Notes under the pieces: generated by a model
The model's database searches: none
Told to the model about the DNA's origin: nothing
The model's input: only the letters and a program-made list of their open reading frames with translations
Program-made: the position numbers and the translations under genes
Shown: one piece after another, positions 27,684 to 35,138 of the stretch
Position numbering within the stretch: position 1 is the stretch's first letter
How the letters are laid out: every line of letters begins with the position of its first letter
Origin: DAOUBA01 sp034432855
GTDB taxonomy: Bacteria; Chloroflexota; Anaerolineae; B4-G1
NCBI GenBank assembly: GCA_034432855.1
Contig: DAOUBA010000234.1
Location: 1 to 48,741 of the forward strand
Length of the DNA stretch: 48,741 bases
Reading direction: 5' to 3'

Positions 27684-29525
27684 CTATTCCACCGTTACGC
27701 TCTTTGCCAGATTCCTCGGCTGATCCACATCGCAGCCGCGCCGCACCGCCAGGTGATAGGCCAGCCGTTGCAGTGGAATGACGTCCACCACCGGCGCGAG
27801 TAGCGGCGGCGCCGCCGGGACGGTGAGCACGTAATCGGCCTTCTCCCCGATGTCGCGGTCCCCCTCCGTCGCCAGCGCGATCACCGTGCCGCCGCGCGCC
27901 TTGACCTGTTCGATCTGGCTGATCATCTTGTCGTAGACGTGGTCGCGCACGGCGATGGCCACCACCGGCATGGCCTCGTCAATCAGCGCGATAGGGCCGT
28001 GTTTCATCTCGCCTGCCGGGTAGCCTTCGGCGTGGATGTAGGAGATCTCTTTCAGTTTGAGCGCTCCCTCCAGCGCGATGGGGTAATGGATGCCGCGCCC
28101 CAGGTACAGGAAGTGCTCGCGGTCGTAGAAAAGATTCGCCAGACGGCCATACTCGTCGCCGTCCAGCACGCGCCCTACCAGATCGGGCAGGCGCGCCAGA
28201 TCGCGCACACGACTGCGTAGAGCATCGCCGGTCAACACACCACGCAGTTCGCCCAGATAGCAGCCCAAGAGGTAGAGGTCCACCAGACTGGCGGTGAACG
28301 CCTTGGTCGAGGCCACGCCGATCTCGGGCCCCGAATGCATCAGGATGTAGCCGTCGGAGATACGCATCGCCTGGCTGCCGATGACATTGACGATGGCCCA
28401 CAGGCGCGCTCCCTTCTTGCGCGCTTCTTCCATCGCCGCCAGGGTGTCTACCGTCTCGCCGCTCTGAGTGATTGCCAACACGGCCGTACGGCCGTTGATG
28501 AGTGGGTCGCGATAGCGGAACTCGGAGCCGTAATCCACTTCGACCGGCAGGCGGGCCAGGGTTTCGATCATGAACTTGCCCACCAGCCCGGCGTGGGCCG
28601 AGGTGCCGCAGGCGACGATGACCAGTTTCTCCAGCGTCTGGGCCTCCTCCGCCGTCAACTCCAGGTTCTCCAGGCGCACCCGCCCGGCGTCGAAATCGGC
28701 CCGCCCGCGGATGGTGTCGGTGACGGAGCGCGCCTGCTCATAGATCTCCTTCTGCATGAAGTGACGATAGGTGCCTTTGGCCGCCGCAACGGGGTCCCAA
28801 GGGATGGTATACGGCGCTGCCGCCACCGGCTCCCCGTCCAGTGTGGTGATGTGCGCGCCCGTGCGTGTCACCACCGCCATCTGCCGGTCTTCGAGAAAGA
28901 GCATGTCGCGCGTGTGTTCCAGGATGGCCGGGATGTCGGAGGCGACGAACATCTCCCCCTGCCCCACGCCGATGGTGATCCCGCCGGCGTTGCCCAACCG
29001 CGCGGCCACCAGCCGATCCGGCTCACGGCTGCTGATGAAGACGAAGGCGTTGGCGCCTTTGACGTGCGCCAGTGCCCGGCGTACCGCCGCTTCGAGATCG
29101 AGCCCGCCCGCCATGTAGCCCTCGACCAGGTGCACCACCACCTCGGTATCGGTCTCCGAGGCAAAATGCCGCCCTTCGGCCTGCAACTCCTGGCGCAGTT
29201 CGAGGAAATTCTCAATGATCCCGTTGTGGACGACGGCGACCGTGCCGGTATTGCCGATGTGGGGATGGGCGTTGCGACGGCTGGGTTCGCCGTGGGTGGC
29301 CCAGCGCGTATGGCCGATGCCGATTGGCCCGCTCACCGGCTCCGCCGCCACCAAGTCCATCAGCGCGGCCAGTTTGCCGACCTCACGGCGCACGGCGATG
29401 ACGCCATCCTCTCGCACGACGGCCAGCCCGGCCGAATCATAGCCGCGGTATTCGAGCCGCTTCAGTCCATCGAGAATGATCGGGGTCGCGTCACGCGCCC
29501 CCACATAGCCGACGATGCCGCACAT
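27684..29525 (-). CDS. glmS: glucosamine-6-phosphate synthase
   Basis: This 613-aa enzyme makes glucosamine-6-phosphate from fructose-6-phosphate and glutamine, the entry to peptidoglycan amino sugars. ATG 29525 leaves the catalytic Cys2 at the N-terminus after Met removal (MCGIVGYVG). The glutaminase domain has GIGHTRWATHGEPS and HNGIIENFLEL. Two SIS isomerase domains follow (ACGTSAHAGLVGK, SQSGETVDTLAAM, STKAFTASL). The end NLAKSVTVE is canonical. A long upstream extension of the frame overlaps the DUF512 gene and is not used. A 12-bp-family repeat lies just upstream. No glmS ribozyme-like leader is visible in the 16-nt gap. It is the last gene of the operon. Confidence 0.96.
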   Translation of the reverse strand: MCGIVGYVGARDATPIILDGLKRLEYRGYDSAGLAVVREDGVIAVRREVGKLAALMDLVAAEPVSGPIGIGHTRWATHGEPSRRNAHPHIGNTGTVAVVHNGIIENFLELRQELQAEGRHFASETDTEVVVHLVEGYMAGGLDLEAAVRRALAHVKGANAFVFISSREPDRLVAARLGNAGGITIGVGQGEMFVASDIPAILEHTRDMLFLEDRQMAVVTRTGAHITTLDGEPVAAAPYTIPWDPVAAAKGTYRHFMQKEIYEQARSVTDTIRGRADFDAGRVRLENLELTAEEAQTLEKLVIVACGTSAHAGLVGKFMIETLARLPVEVDYGSEFRYRDPLINGRTAVLAITQSGETVDTLAAMEEARKKGARLWAIVNVIGSQAMRISDGYILMHSGPEIGVASTKAFTASLVDLYLLGCYLGELRGVLTGDALRSRVRDLARLPDLVGRVLDGDEYGRLANLFYDREHFLYLGRGIHYPIALEGALKLKEISYIHAEGYPAGEMKHGPIALIDEAMPVVAIAVRDHVYDKMISQIEQVKARGGTVIALATEGDRDIGEKADYVLTVPAAPPLLAPVVDVIPLQRLAYHLAVRRGCDVDQPRNLAKSVTVE

Positions 29526-29541
29526 CACTTCCTCCTGATGG

Positions 29542-29566
29542 TTAGTCAGTTGGTTGGTTGTAAGAC
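29542..29566. repeat. CCAACCAACTGA repeat at end of DUF512 gene
   Basis: On the minus strand this CAACCAACCAACTGACTAA run encodes the last residues (NQPTD) and the TAA stop of the DUF512 gene. It is of the same family as 8759-8794 and 34078-34101. Confidence 0.7.
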
Positions 29567-30837
29567 ATATCCTCCACGACGACCGGCCGTCCCAGCACCG
29601 CTCCGATCTCCTGCGGTTGCATCTCATCGAGCGTCTGGCCTTCCGGGCCACCAAACATCGCGGCCGGCAGCACGACCACATCCCCCAACTCGCGCCCGCG
29701 CAACTCTCGAATCACGTCTCGGCCGGTCAGCAAACCCGCCACGGTCACCGTCTCGCCCAAGGCACGGTTTACCACCGGCACGATGTGGGCGTTGGGAAAC
29801 ACCTGGTGGAGGATGGGGGCGAAGAGTGTTCCGGTTACCAGAGTGAGCGACTGGCGATTGGTGATTAGGGATTGGGTCTCTCCTACATCACCGCTCCCTA
29901 TTCCCCAATCCCTAATCCCTAATCCCCAATCCCTGATTTCCAAAAACCGCCTCACCAACCCCACCCCGTTCTCTGCCAGATCGAGCCCATCGTAAGCGTC
30001 CACTTCCGGCACCGGCTCGCCCAAACGCAGATACCACTCGTCGGAAAGGTAAGCAAAGTTCACGCCGAACCGTTCGCGCAACCGTGCTTGCCAGTCGGTT
30101 ACCTGCTCAAAGACGGCGCGCATCTCGGCGGCGGTGTGGACACGACAACAGCCCCGATAGAACCGGGTAATCCCCACCGGCACGATGCTCACCGAACGCA
30201 CCGCCGGATATAACTCTGCCAGATCGCCGATGGAGCGGTCAAGAGTCGCACCATCATTGATCTTGGGGATGACCACGATTTGGGCATGCACCTCGATCCC
30301 CAAATCGGCCAGGCGGCGCAATTGGGCGATGATGTCAGGCGCAGTAGGATTCCCCAACAATCGGCGGCGTAAATTCGGCGCCGTCGCGTGTACCGAGACG
30401 TAGAGCGGGCTGAGGCGCTGTTCGGCAATGCGCATCCAATCGGCCTCGCCCAGGTTGGTCAGCGTGACGTAACTGCCGCTGAGGAAGGAGAGCCGGTAAT
30501 CATCGTCCCTGAGGTAGAGCGAGCGGCGCAGGCCCGGCGGCAATTGCGCGACGAAGCAAAAGTCGCAGCGGTTGTTGCAGCGGCGGATGCCGTCGAAAAG
30601 CGGCTCGGCAAAGTCCAGGCCCAGCGGCTCGCCGTAGCGCCGCTCGACCTGGACGGCCAACGCATCTTCGGCGCGCTGCACCTCCAGCGTCAGGCGCTCT
30701 TCGGCAGAGTAGAACTGTACGTCAATCACGTCACGCAGCGGGTGGCCGTTGATGGCAAGCAGTTTGTCTCCGGCACACAAGCCCGCCCGCGCGGCCGGAC
30801 TGTCGGGGATGACAGCGGTGATCACGCCTGCGGCCAT
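29542..30837 (-). CDS. PDZ/radical-SAM/DUF512 protein
   Basis: This is a 431-aa protein of the DUF512 family. It has an N-terminal PDZ-like domain (residues 1-65, PDSPAARAGLCAGDKLLAIN) and a cysteine motif CNNRCDFCF (Cys87, Cys91, Cys94) for a radical-SAM [4Fe-4S] cluster. The remainder is the conserved DUF512 region, ending with VVLPAAMFGGPEGQTLDE and a VVVEDMSYN stretch. Its biochemical role is unknown. Residues about 301-331 (EIRDWGLGIRDWGIGSGDVG and on) are encoded by an inserted repeat between VGLVRRFL and LTLVTGTLF. The last residues come from another repeat. The start overlaps the end of cmk by 16 nt. Conserved co-occurrence with the der GTPase is known elsewhere, but der is not here. 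Confidence 0.88.
   Translation of the reverse strand: MAAGVITAVIPDSPAARAGLCAGDKLLAINGHPLRDVIDVQFYSAEERLTLEVQRAEDALAVQVERRYGEPLGLDFAEPLFDGIRRCNNRCDFCFVAQLPPGLRRSLYLRDDDYRLSFLSGSYVTLTNLGEADWMRIAEQRLSPLYVSVHATAPNLRRRLLGNPTAPDIIAQLRRLADLGIEVHAQIVVIPKINDGATLDRSIGDLAELYPAVRSVSIVPVGITRFYRGCCRVHTAAEMRAVFEQVTDWQARLRERFGVNFAYLSDEWYLRLGEPVPEVDAYDGLDLAENGVGLVRRFLEIRDWGLGIRDWGIGSGDVGETQSLITNRQSLTLVTGTLFAPILHQVFPNAHIVPVVNRALGETVTVAGLLTGRDVIRELRGRELGDVVVLPAAMFGGPEGQTLDEMQPQEIGAVLGRPVVVEDMSYNQPTD
29856..29935. repeat. GATTAGGGATTGGG inverted element inside DUF512 gene
   Basis: A perfect 14-bp inverted repeat pairs 29863-29876 with 29904-29917. Further CCCCAATC and CCCTAATC units continue to 29935. It is inserted in frame and adds about 31 residues. 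It belongs to the same heptamer family as the glyQS element at 7435-7490. Confidence 0.85.
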
Positions 30838-31514
30838 TCTCGCTCCTCGATCAGCCGTTCAACTCGCGCCAGCACCTCTTCGATACCCAAGCCGGTCGTG
30901 TCTATAACGACGGCGTCCTCGGCGGGGCGCAACGGCGAGACATGGCGGTTGCTGTCAATCTCGTCACGGCGGCGCATCGCGGCCAACACCGCGTCGTAAT
31001 CCGCGTCTTCCCCCCGTTCCCGCATCTCCCGCCAGCGACGGCGGGCGCGCTCCTCGACGCTGGCATCCAGATATATCTTGAGGTCGGCGTCGGGCAGGAC
31101 GACGGTGCCGATGTCGCGCCCCACCATCACCACCCGTCCGCCTGCGGCGATGCGTCGCTGCTGCGCCACGAGCGCCCGGCGCACACCCGCGTAGGCCGAG
31201 ACGGGCGAGACGTTACCGTCCACCTCCGGCGCGCGGATCGCCCAGGTCACATCCTCCCCATCGGCCAGGACGGTGTACTGGCGGCCATCGTTCGCCGTCG
31301 GGGGGCGCACATCCACGTGGAGTCGCTCCGCCAGCATCGTCACCGCCGCTTCGTCGGCGATGGGGACACCGCGCGCCAGCGCCGCCCAGGTTACCGCGCG
31401 GTACATTACGCCGGTATCGAAGTAGAGGTAACCCAGCCGCCGGGCGAGCATCTCGCCGATGGTGCTCTTGCCCGAAGCCGCCGGGCCGTCAATCGCGATG
31501 GTAACGGGTTTCAA
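30822..31514 (-). CDS. cmk: cytidylate kinase
   Basis: This 230-aa enzyme phosphorylates CMP and dCMP with ATP. It has the P-loop GPAASGKST (residues 10-18) and then LGYLYFDTGVMYRAVTW, typical of Cmk. The NMP-binding insert includes GRDIGTVVLPDADLKIYLDA, and the lid has RRDEIDSNR. The length is normal. It starts 14 nt after the hydrogenase large-subunit gene and overlaps the DUF512 gene. In many genomes cmk sits with der or plsC-type genes; the hydrogenase neighbour is unusual. Confidence 0.95.
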   Translation of the reverse strand: MKPVTIAIDGPAASGKSTIGEMLARRLGYLYFDTGVMYRAVTWAALARGVPIADEAAVTMLAERLHVDVRPPTANDGRQYTVLADGEDVTWAIRAPEVDGNVSPVSAYAGVRRALVAQQRRIAAGGRVVMVGRDIGTVVLPDADLKIYLDASVEERARRRWREMRERGEDADYDAVLAAMRRRDEIDSNRHVSPLRPAEDAVVIDTTGLGIEEVLARVERLIEEREWPQA

Positions 31515-31528
31515 GTAGCCTTCCTCGT

Positions 31529-32836
31529 TCAGTGCGTCGCACAGGCGATACAGGGGTCAAAGGCGCGCACGACCCGTCCCACGGCATGCTCCAATTCCCA
31601 ATTCACCCGCTCGGCGGTCACATACCGCTCCGCTGCGACGCGCAACACCCGCTCGATGGCCTTGACATTGTGCACCGTGGGAATGATGAAGCGCGCCCTG
31701 GCGATCCGGCCGTTCTCGATGCAATAGTGGTGGATCAAAGGACCGCGCGGGGCCTCGACCAGACCGTACCCTTCCCCGTCGCAGGGTGCATACGGCACAT
31801 GCGGCTCACCCTGGTCGAGCGGCTCGGAAAGAATCTCTCGCGCCCGCTCCAGCGCATAGACCAATTCGACCCCCCGTGCCAGATCGTACAGCAAGATGGC
31901 GTGTGCGGGTTGTCCGAATGCCTCGCGAAAGCGCGTCAGATAAGCATCGGCGGTGGGCGTGCCCATCGCGGAGGCCATATTGATGCGCGCCAGGCTGTTG
32001 GCACGCAGGATCTGGCCGGCATACGTGGTGGAGCCGGCGTAACTGGTCTCGGCCTCTTCGTAGGTGAGCACTTTTTCGAAATCGCGTGCCGGAAAAACAT
32101 CACACACGCGGCCCTCAACGTCCATCACACGAATCTCGCTGCCGGTGTAATCGGGGCAGGTCTCGGAGACAGCGGTAATGTAGCAGGCAGGAGCATCATC
32201 ACCCCATGTCCCGATGCGCTCACGCAGGGCAAACGAGGTCTCCCAGTAATAGTCGAACAACCTGCAGGCCAGCGGCAGGACCTGCTCCAGTTCGGTGCGC
32301 AACGCGGCAGTGGTCTCCGGTCCAATGCCGCTCGTGACGCCGCCGACGACCGCTTTGACCGGATGGATGAACTGCCCGCCTGCTGCCGTGATGAGATCGG
32401 TGCCGGCTTTGCGCACCCGAAGCACCTGCGTGGCGAGAACGGCTTTCTCTTCATCCTTCTCCTCCGCCAGCGCAAAGATGCTGGAAATCCCCAGTCGGTC
32501 GGGCATGGTGAAGATGAACAACGAGGTGGCCTGGTTCTGGATGATCTGGCCGAGCATCAGCAGTTCGCGGATTTTGTGCGCCAGCGGCGGGGGCGTGACC
32601 CCATAGGCATCTTCCAGCGCCTTGACGGCGGCGACGTGGTGTGCGGTCGAGCAGACCCCGCAGATGCGTGGGACGATGACGACCATCTGCTCGGCAGGTA
32701 CGCCGAGCACAAAGTGTTCAAAGCCGCGGAACTCGGTCGCCTGAAAGTGTGCCGAGAGCACCTGACCACCTTGAACTTCGATCACGACTTGAGCGTGGCC
32801 TTCGATGCGGCTCAAGGGAAAGACCAGAGTTGGCAT
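31529..32836 (-). CDS. [NiFe] hydrogenase large subunit
   Basis: This 435-aa catalytic subunit has the N-terminal nickel motif RICGVC (Cys59, Cys62) and the C-terminal motif DPCIACATH (Cys429, Cys432, His435). The layout resembles cytosolic group 3 hydrogenases (MvhA/HoxH-like): no signal peptide, and partner small subunit without a Tat signal. The protein ends exactly at His435, so the usual C-terminal peptide that an endopeptidase removes after nickel insertion is absent. ATG 32836 begins one nt after the small-subunit stop. No diaphorase, Mvh-delta, Hdr or Hyp maturation genes are in the window, so the electron partner is unknown. Frames extending upstream are not supported. Confidence 0.9.
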   Translation of the reverse strand: MPTLVFPLSRIEGHAQVVIEVQGGQVLSAHFQATEFRGFEHFVLGVPAEQMVVIVPRICGVCSTAHHVAAVKALEDAYGVTPPPLAHKIRELLMLGQIIQNQATSLFIFTMPDRLGISSIFALAEEKDEEKAVLATQVLRVRKAGTDLITAAGGQFIHPVKAVVGGVTSGIGPETTAALRTELEQVLPLACRLFDYYWETSFALRERIGTWGDDAPACYITAVSETCPDYTGSEIRVMDVEGRVCDVFPARDFEKVLTYEEAETSYAGSTTYAGQILRANSLARINMASAMGTPTADAYLTRFREAFGQPAHAILLYDLARGVELVYALERAREILSEPLDQGEPHVPYAPCDGEGYGLVEAPRGPLIHHYCIENGRIARARFIIPTVHNVKAIERVLRVAAERYVTAERVNWELEHAVGRVVRAFDPCIACATH

Positions 32837-32837
32837 C

Positions 32838-33686
32838 TCACAACACCTTCTCTTTCGGGCGTGGCGGGCGGTCGCCCCAGGCATAGTCGGAGAACTGGAA
32901 GAGGAACAGCGCCATCTGGGGGGTACGCAATGCGGCAGCGATCTCCTCGGGCGGAATGTCGGTGAGCGCGGCAAAGACACGCCCGATGCTCTCGAACCAC
33001 TGTGCCGATTCTTTTTCGATCAGCGCATCGGAGGGGCCTCTACAGCCGACGCAAGGATGCCCGGCGCGGGGGCATGGCGCCCCACACCCACCCCGCGTCG
33101 AGGAACCGATGCACAGGAATCCCTGGTTGATCAGGCAAACGTCGGGCAACACCTCTCCTTTCTGAAAGCCGACCAGGTGCCTGGGGCGCATATCCCGACG
33201 CTTCACGCGGCCGCACTCCCGACAGACAATCTGGCCCGGCTCGAAATCTGGCGGCTCGAGCAAGAGGGCCATAAACAGTTCCGACGTTGGCGGACAGCCC
33301 GGCAGGTAACGGTCAACCTCCACCACCGCGTCTATCGGGTGGCAGCGAGGTAGAAGACGAGGGACGTGCCGCCGGCTCTCTTCGGCCACAAAGAGTTCGC
33401 GCACCTCGTCGCGGTCGCCCAGGCTGGCTACGCCGCCGGAGATGGCACACGTGCCTACGGCGACCACCCGGCCTGCCCGGCGGACGGCCCGCCGCAGATT
33501 GTAGAGGTCCTCATCATTTCGCACTCCGCCGCTGACCAGCAACACATCCACCTCGGGCACATCGTAAGCCGAGACGACCAGCGGCATATAGACCAGGCGG
33601 TAACGTTCTAGCCACTCCTCGGCATTGAGGAGAGAGACCTCGCATCCTGCACAGCCGGAAAGTTGGAGGACGGCGAAGCGTTTCAT
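32838..33686 (-). CDS. [NiFe] hydrogenase small subunit
   Basis: This 282-aa iron-sulfur subunit starts MKRFAVLQLSGCAGCEVSLL. Cys12, Cys15, Cys80 (GTC) and Cys131 (PGCPPT) fit the proximal [4Fe-4S] cluster. Eight further cysteines (155, 158, 184, 192, 201, 205, 212, 215) in CRECGR, CLINQGFLC, GGCGAPC and CVGC contexts fit two more clusters. There is no Tat signal, so it is cytosolic. The pattern is like group 3 (Mvh-type) small subunits. The -10 TATAAT ends only 10 nt before the ATG and there is no Shine-Dalgarno, so the message is probably leaderless. It is the first gene of a five-gene operon with the large subunit, cmk, DUF512 and glmS. Confidence 0.88.
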   Translation of the reverse strand: MKRFAVLQLSGCAGCEVSLLNAEEWLERYRLVYMPLVVSAYDVPEVDVLLVSGGVRNDEDLYNLRRAVRRAGRVVAVGTCAISGGVASLGDRDEVRELFVAEESRRHVPRLLPRCHPIDAVVEVDRYLPGCPPTSELFMALLLEPPDFEPGQIVCRECGRVKRRDMRPRHLVGFQKGEVLPDVCLINQGFLCIGSSTRGGCGAPCPRAGHPCVGCRGPSDALIEKESAQWFESIGRVFAALTDIPPEEIAAALRTPQMALFLFQFSDYAWGDRPPRPKEKVL

Positions 33687-33695
33687 CAGAGCGCA

Positions 33696-33724
33696 ATTAT
33701 ACCACGTCCATCGGCTTGACAAAA
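33696..33724 (-). promoter_or_regulatory. hydrogenase operon promoter (leaderless)
   Basis: The minus-strand TATAAT is at 33701-33696. The -35 is either TTTTGT (33724-33719, 17-bp spacer) or TTGTCA (33722-33717, 15 bp). Transcription would start near 33689, 3 nt before the ATG at 33686. Confidence 0.65.
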
Positions 33725-33744
33725 CGGGAGTTTCGCGGCATAAT
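33716..33744 (+). promoter_or_regulatory. promoter of T-box/pheS transcript
   Basis: TTGACA (33716-33721) and CATAAT (33739-33744) are spaced exactly 17 bp. The -35 overlaps that of the divergent hydrogenase promoter. Confidence 0.8.
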
Positions 33745-33750
33745 GCAGTC

Positions 33751-34066
33751 ACAATTGACCATCGAAAGGCTGTGAAGGAGAGGAGTATGCGGAGGGAATC
33801 CGCCAGGGAAGCGGGGTCATGGATTGGAAGCCCCGCTCGGAGGAAGGCCGCAAAAGTTCGCTCCGGAGCCGACGGGTGAAACCGGCCAACGGTGTGGCAG
33901 CGGGCCTTGTGCCCGCGACCGGCAAGTAGCCCGCTCCGCAAGCCCGGCGTTATCGGGGCAGCCGATCGTGCCACAAGCACCGTCGGTGAAACGAGTGGGC
34001 TCCATCAGGAGCCAAGCGGGGTGGTACCGCGAGAGTGTGCGCTCTCGTCCCGGTGGGGCGAGGGCG
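33751..34066 (+). ncRNA. T-box leader of pheS
   Basis: The conserved T-box sequence AAGCGGGGTGGTACCGCG is at 34014-34031. Just after it, GCTCTCGTCCC (34041-34051) pairs with GGGGCGAGGGC (34055-34065) followed by GTTTCCATTT, a terminator that competes with the antiterminator. Uncharged tRNA-Phe would stabilise antitermination and raise pheS expression. The only TTC in the Stem I region (33857-33859) is the natural candidate specifier codon for Phe. I could not fold Stem I with certainty. Confidence 0.85.
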
Positions 34067-34077
34067 TTTCCATTTAT

Positions 34078-34111
34078 CCAACCAACTAACCAACCAACTA
34101 ACAAACCAACC
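34078..34111. repeat. CCAACCAACTAA repeat in pheS leader
   Basis: Two perfect 12-bp units occupy 34078-34089 and 34090-34101, followed by ACAAACCAACC. They lie between the T-box terminator and the pheS ribosome site, and belong to the same family as 8759-8794 and 29542-29566. Confidence 0.85.
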
Positions 34112-34124
34112 AGGAGTCCAGCCC

Positions 34125-35138
34125 ATGCTCACTCAACTCGAACGCGAGGCCCTCTCTGCTTTGGAGACCGTCGAGAATAGCGATGAACTGACCGAATGGC
34201 ATCGCCGGTACCTGGGTAGAAAAGGCGCATTGACGCAGATGCTGCGTTCCGTCGGCGATCTGCCGAAAGAGGCGCGCCCCGCCTTTGGGCAGGCCGTCAA
34301 CGAACTGAAGGCACGTCTGGAGGCGGCCTACGAGGCCCGTGTCGAAGTGCTCCGTCAACAGGAATTGGCGAGCGAGTTGGAGCGCGGCGCGCCCGATGTG
34401 ACCCTGCCGGGCCGTCCCGTCGGGCCGGGCCATCTGCACATCACCACCCAGACGCTGCGCCAACTCTACGCCATCTTTGCCGAGATGGGCTTTCAAGTCT
34501 ATGAAGCGCCCGACGTCGAGACCGACGAGTACAACTTTGGGCTGCTCAATATGCCGCTCCACCATCCGGCCCGCGATATGTGGGATACTTTCTGGATCAA
34601 CGACGAAGTTCTCCTGCGCACGCACACTTCGCCGGGGCAGATCCGCGTGATGCGCGAGCGCTACCCCGAGCCGATCCGCGTCATCCTACCGGGCAAATGT
34701 TACCGCTACGAGCAGATGACCGCCCGCGCCGAGCACCAGTTCTACCAGGTGGAGGGGCTGGCGGTTGGACACGCCATCACGATGACCGACCTGGTCGGCA
34801 CGCTGACCGAGTTGGCGCGGCGGCTCTACGGCCCGGAGCGACGAATCCGCATTCGCGGCTCCTACTTCCCCTTCACCGAACCCTCCATCGAGGCCGATAT
34901 GGACTGCATCCTGTGCGGTGGGAAAGGCTGCCGGGTATGCAAGTATTCAGGCTGGCTGGAGATCGCCGGCGCCGGGATGGTCCATCCGGTCGTCTTGCAA
35001 AACGGCGGCTATGACCCCGCCGAATGGTGCGGCTTTGCCTTCGGAATGGGCGTCGAACGGCCGGCGATGCTCAAGTACGGCATTGACGACATCCGGCTGT
35101 TCTACGGGAACGATCTGCGGTTCTTGAGGCAGTTCTGA
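34125..35138 (+). CDS. pheS: phenylalanyl-tRNA synthetase alpha subunit
   Basis: This 337-aa catalytic subunit of the alpha2-beta2 enzyme charges tRNA-Phe. The N-terminal coiled coil (about 1-85) ends at LPGRPVGPGHLHITTQTLR. Class II motif 2 lies around ILPGKCYRYEQMTARAEHQF, and motif 3 around GFAFGMGVERPAMLKYGIDD. It also has the conserved PFTEPSIEADM region, with a Cys cluster (CILCGGKGCRVC) typical of several bacterial PheS proteins. ATG 34125 has AGGAG at 34112-34116. The stop overlaps the start of the next gene (TGATG). It is controlled by the upstream T-box. Confidence 0.96.
   Translation: MLTQLEREALSALETVENSDELTEWHRRYLGRKGALTQMLRSVGDLPKEARPAFGQAVNELKARLEAAYEARVEVLRQQELASELERGAPDVTLPGRPVGPGHLHITTQTLRQLYAIFAEMGFQVYEAPDVETDEYNFGLLNMPLHHPARDMWDTFWINDEVLLRTHTSPGQIRVMRERYPEPIRVILPGKCYRYEQMTARAEHQFYQVEGLAVGHAITMTDLVGTLTELARRLYGPERRIRIRGSYFPFTEPSIEADMDCILCGGKGCRVCKYSGWLEIAGAGMVHPVVLQNGGYDPAEWCGFAFGMGVERPAMLKYGIDDIRLFYGNDLRFLRQF

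Noticed and set aside
29526..29681. 52-residue N-terminal extension of GlmS
   Set aside because: Processing needs Cys at position 2, which only the ATG at 29525 gives. The extension overlaps the DUF512 gene.
31532..32965. 477-codon plus-strand frame opposite the hydrogenase large subunit
   Set aside because: The minus strand carries RICGVC and DPCIACATH. The plus frame has no family pattern.
32837..32980. N-terminal extension of the hydrogenase large subunit
   Set aside because: It lies inside the small-subunit gene in another frame. The family start is at MPTLVFPLSRIEG.
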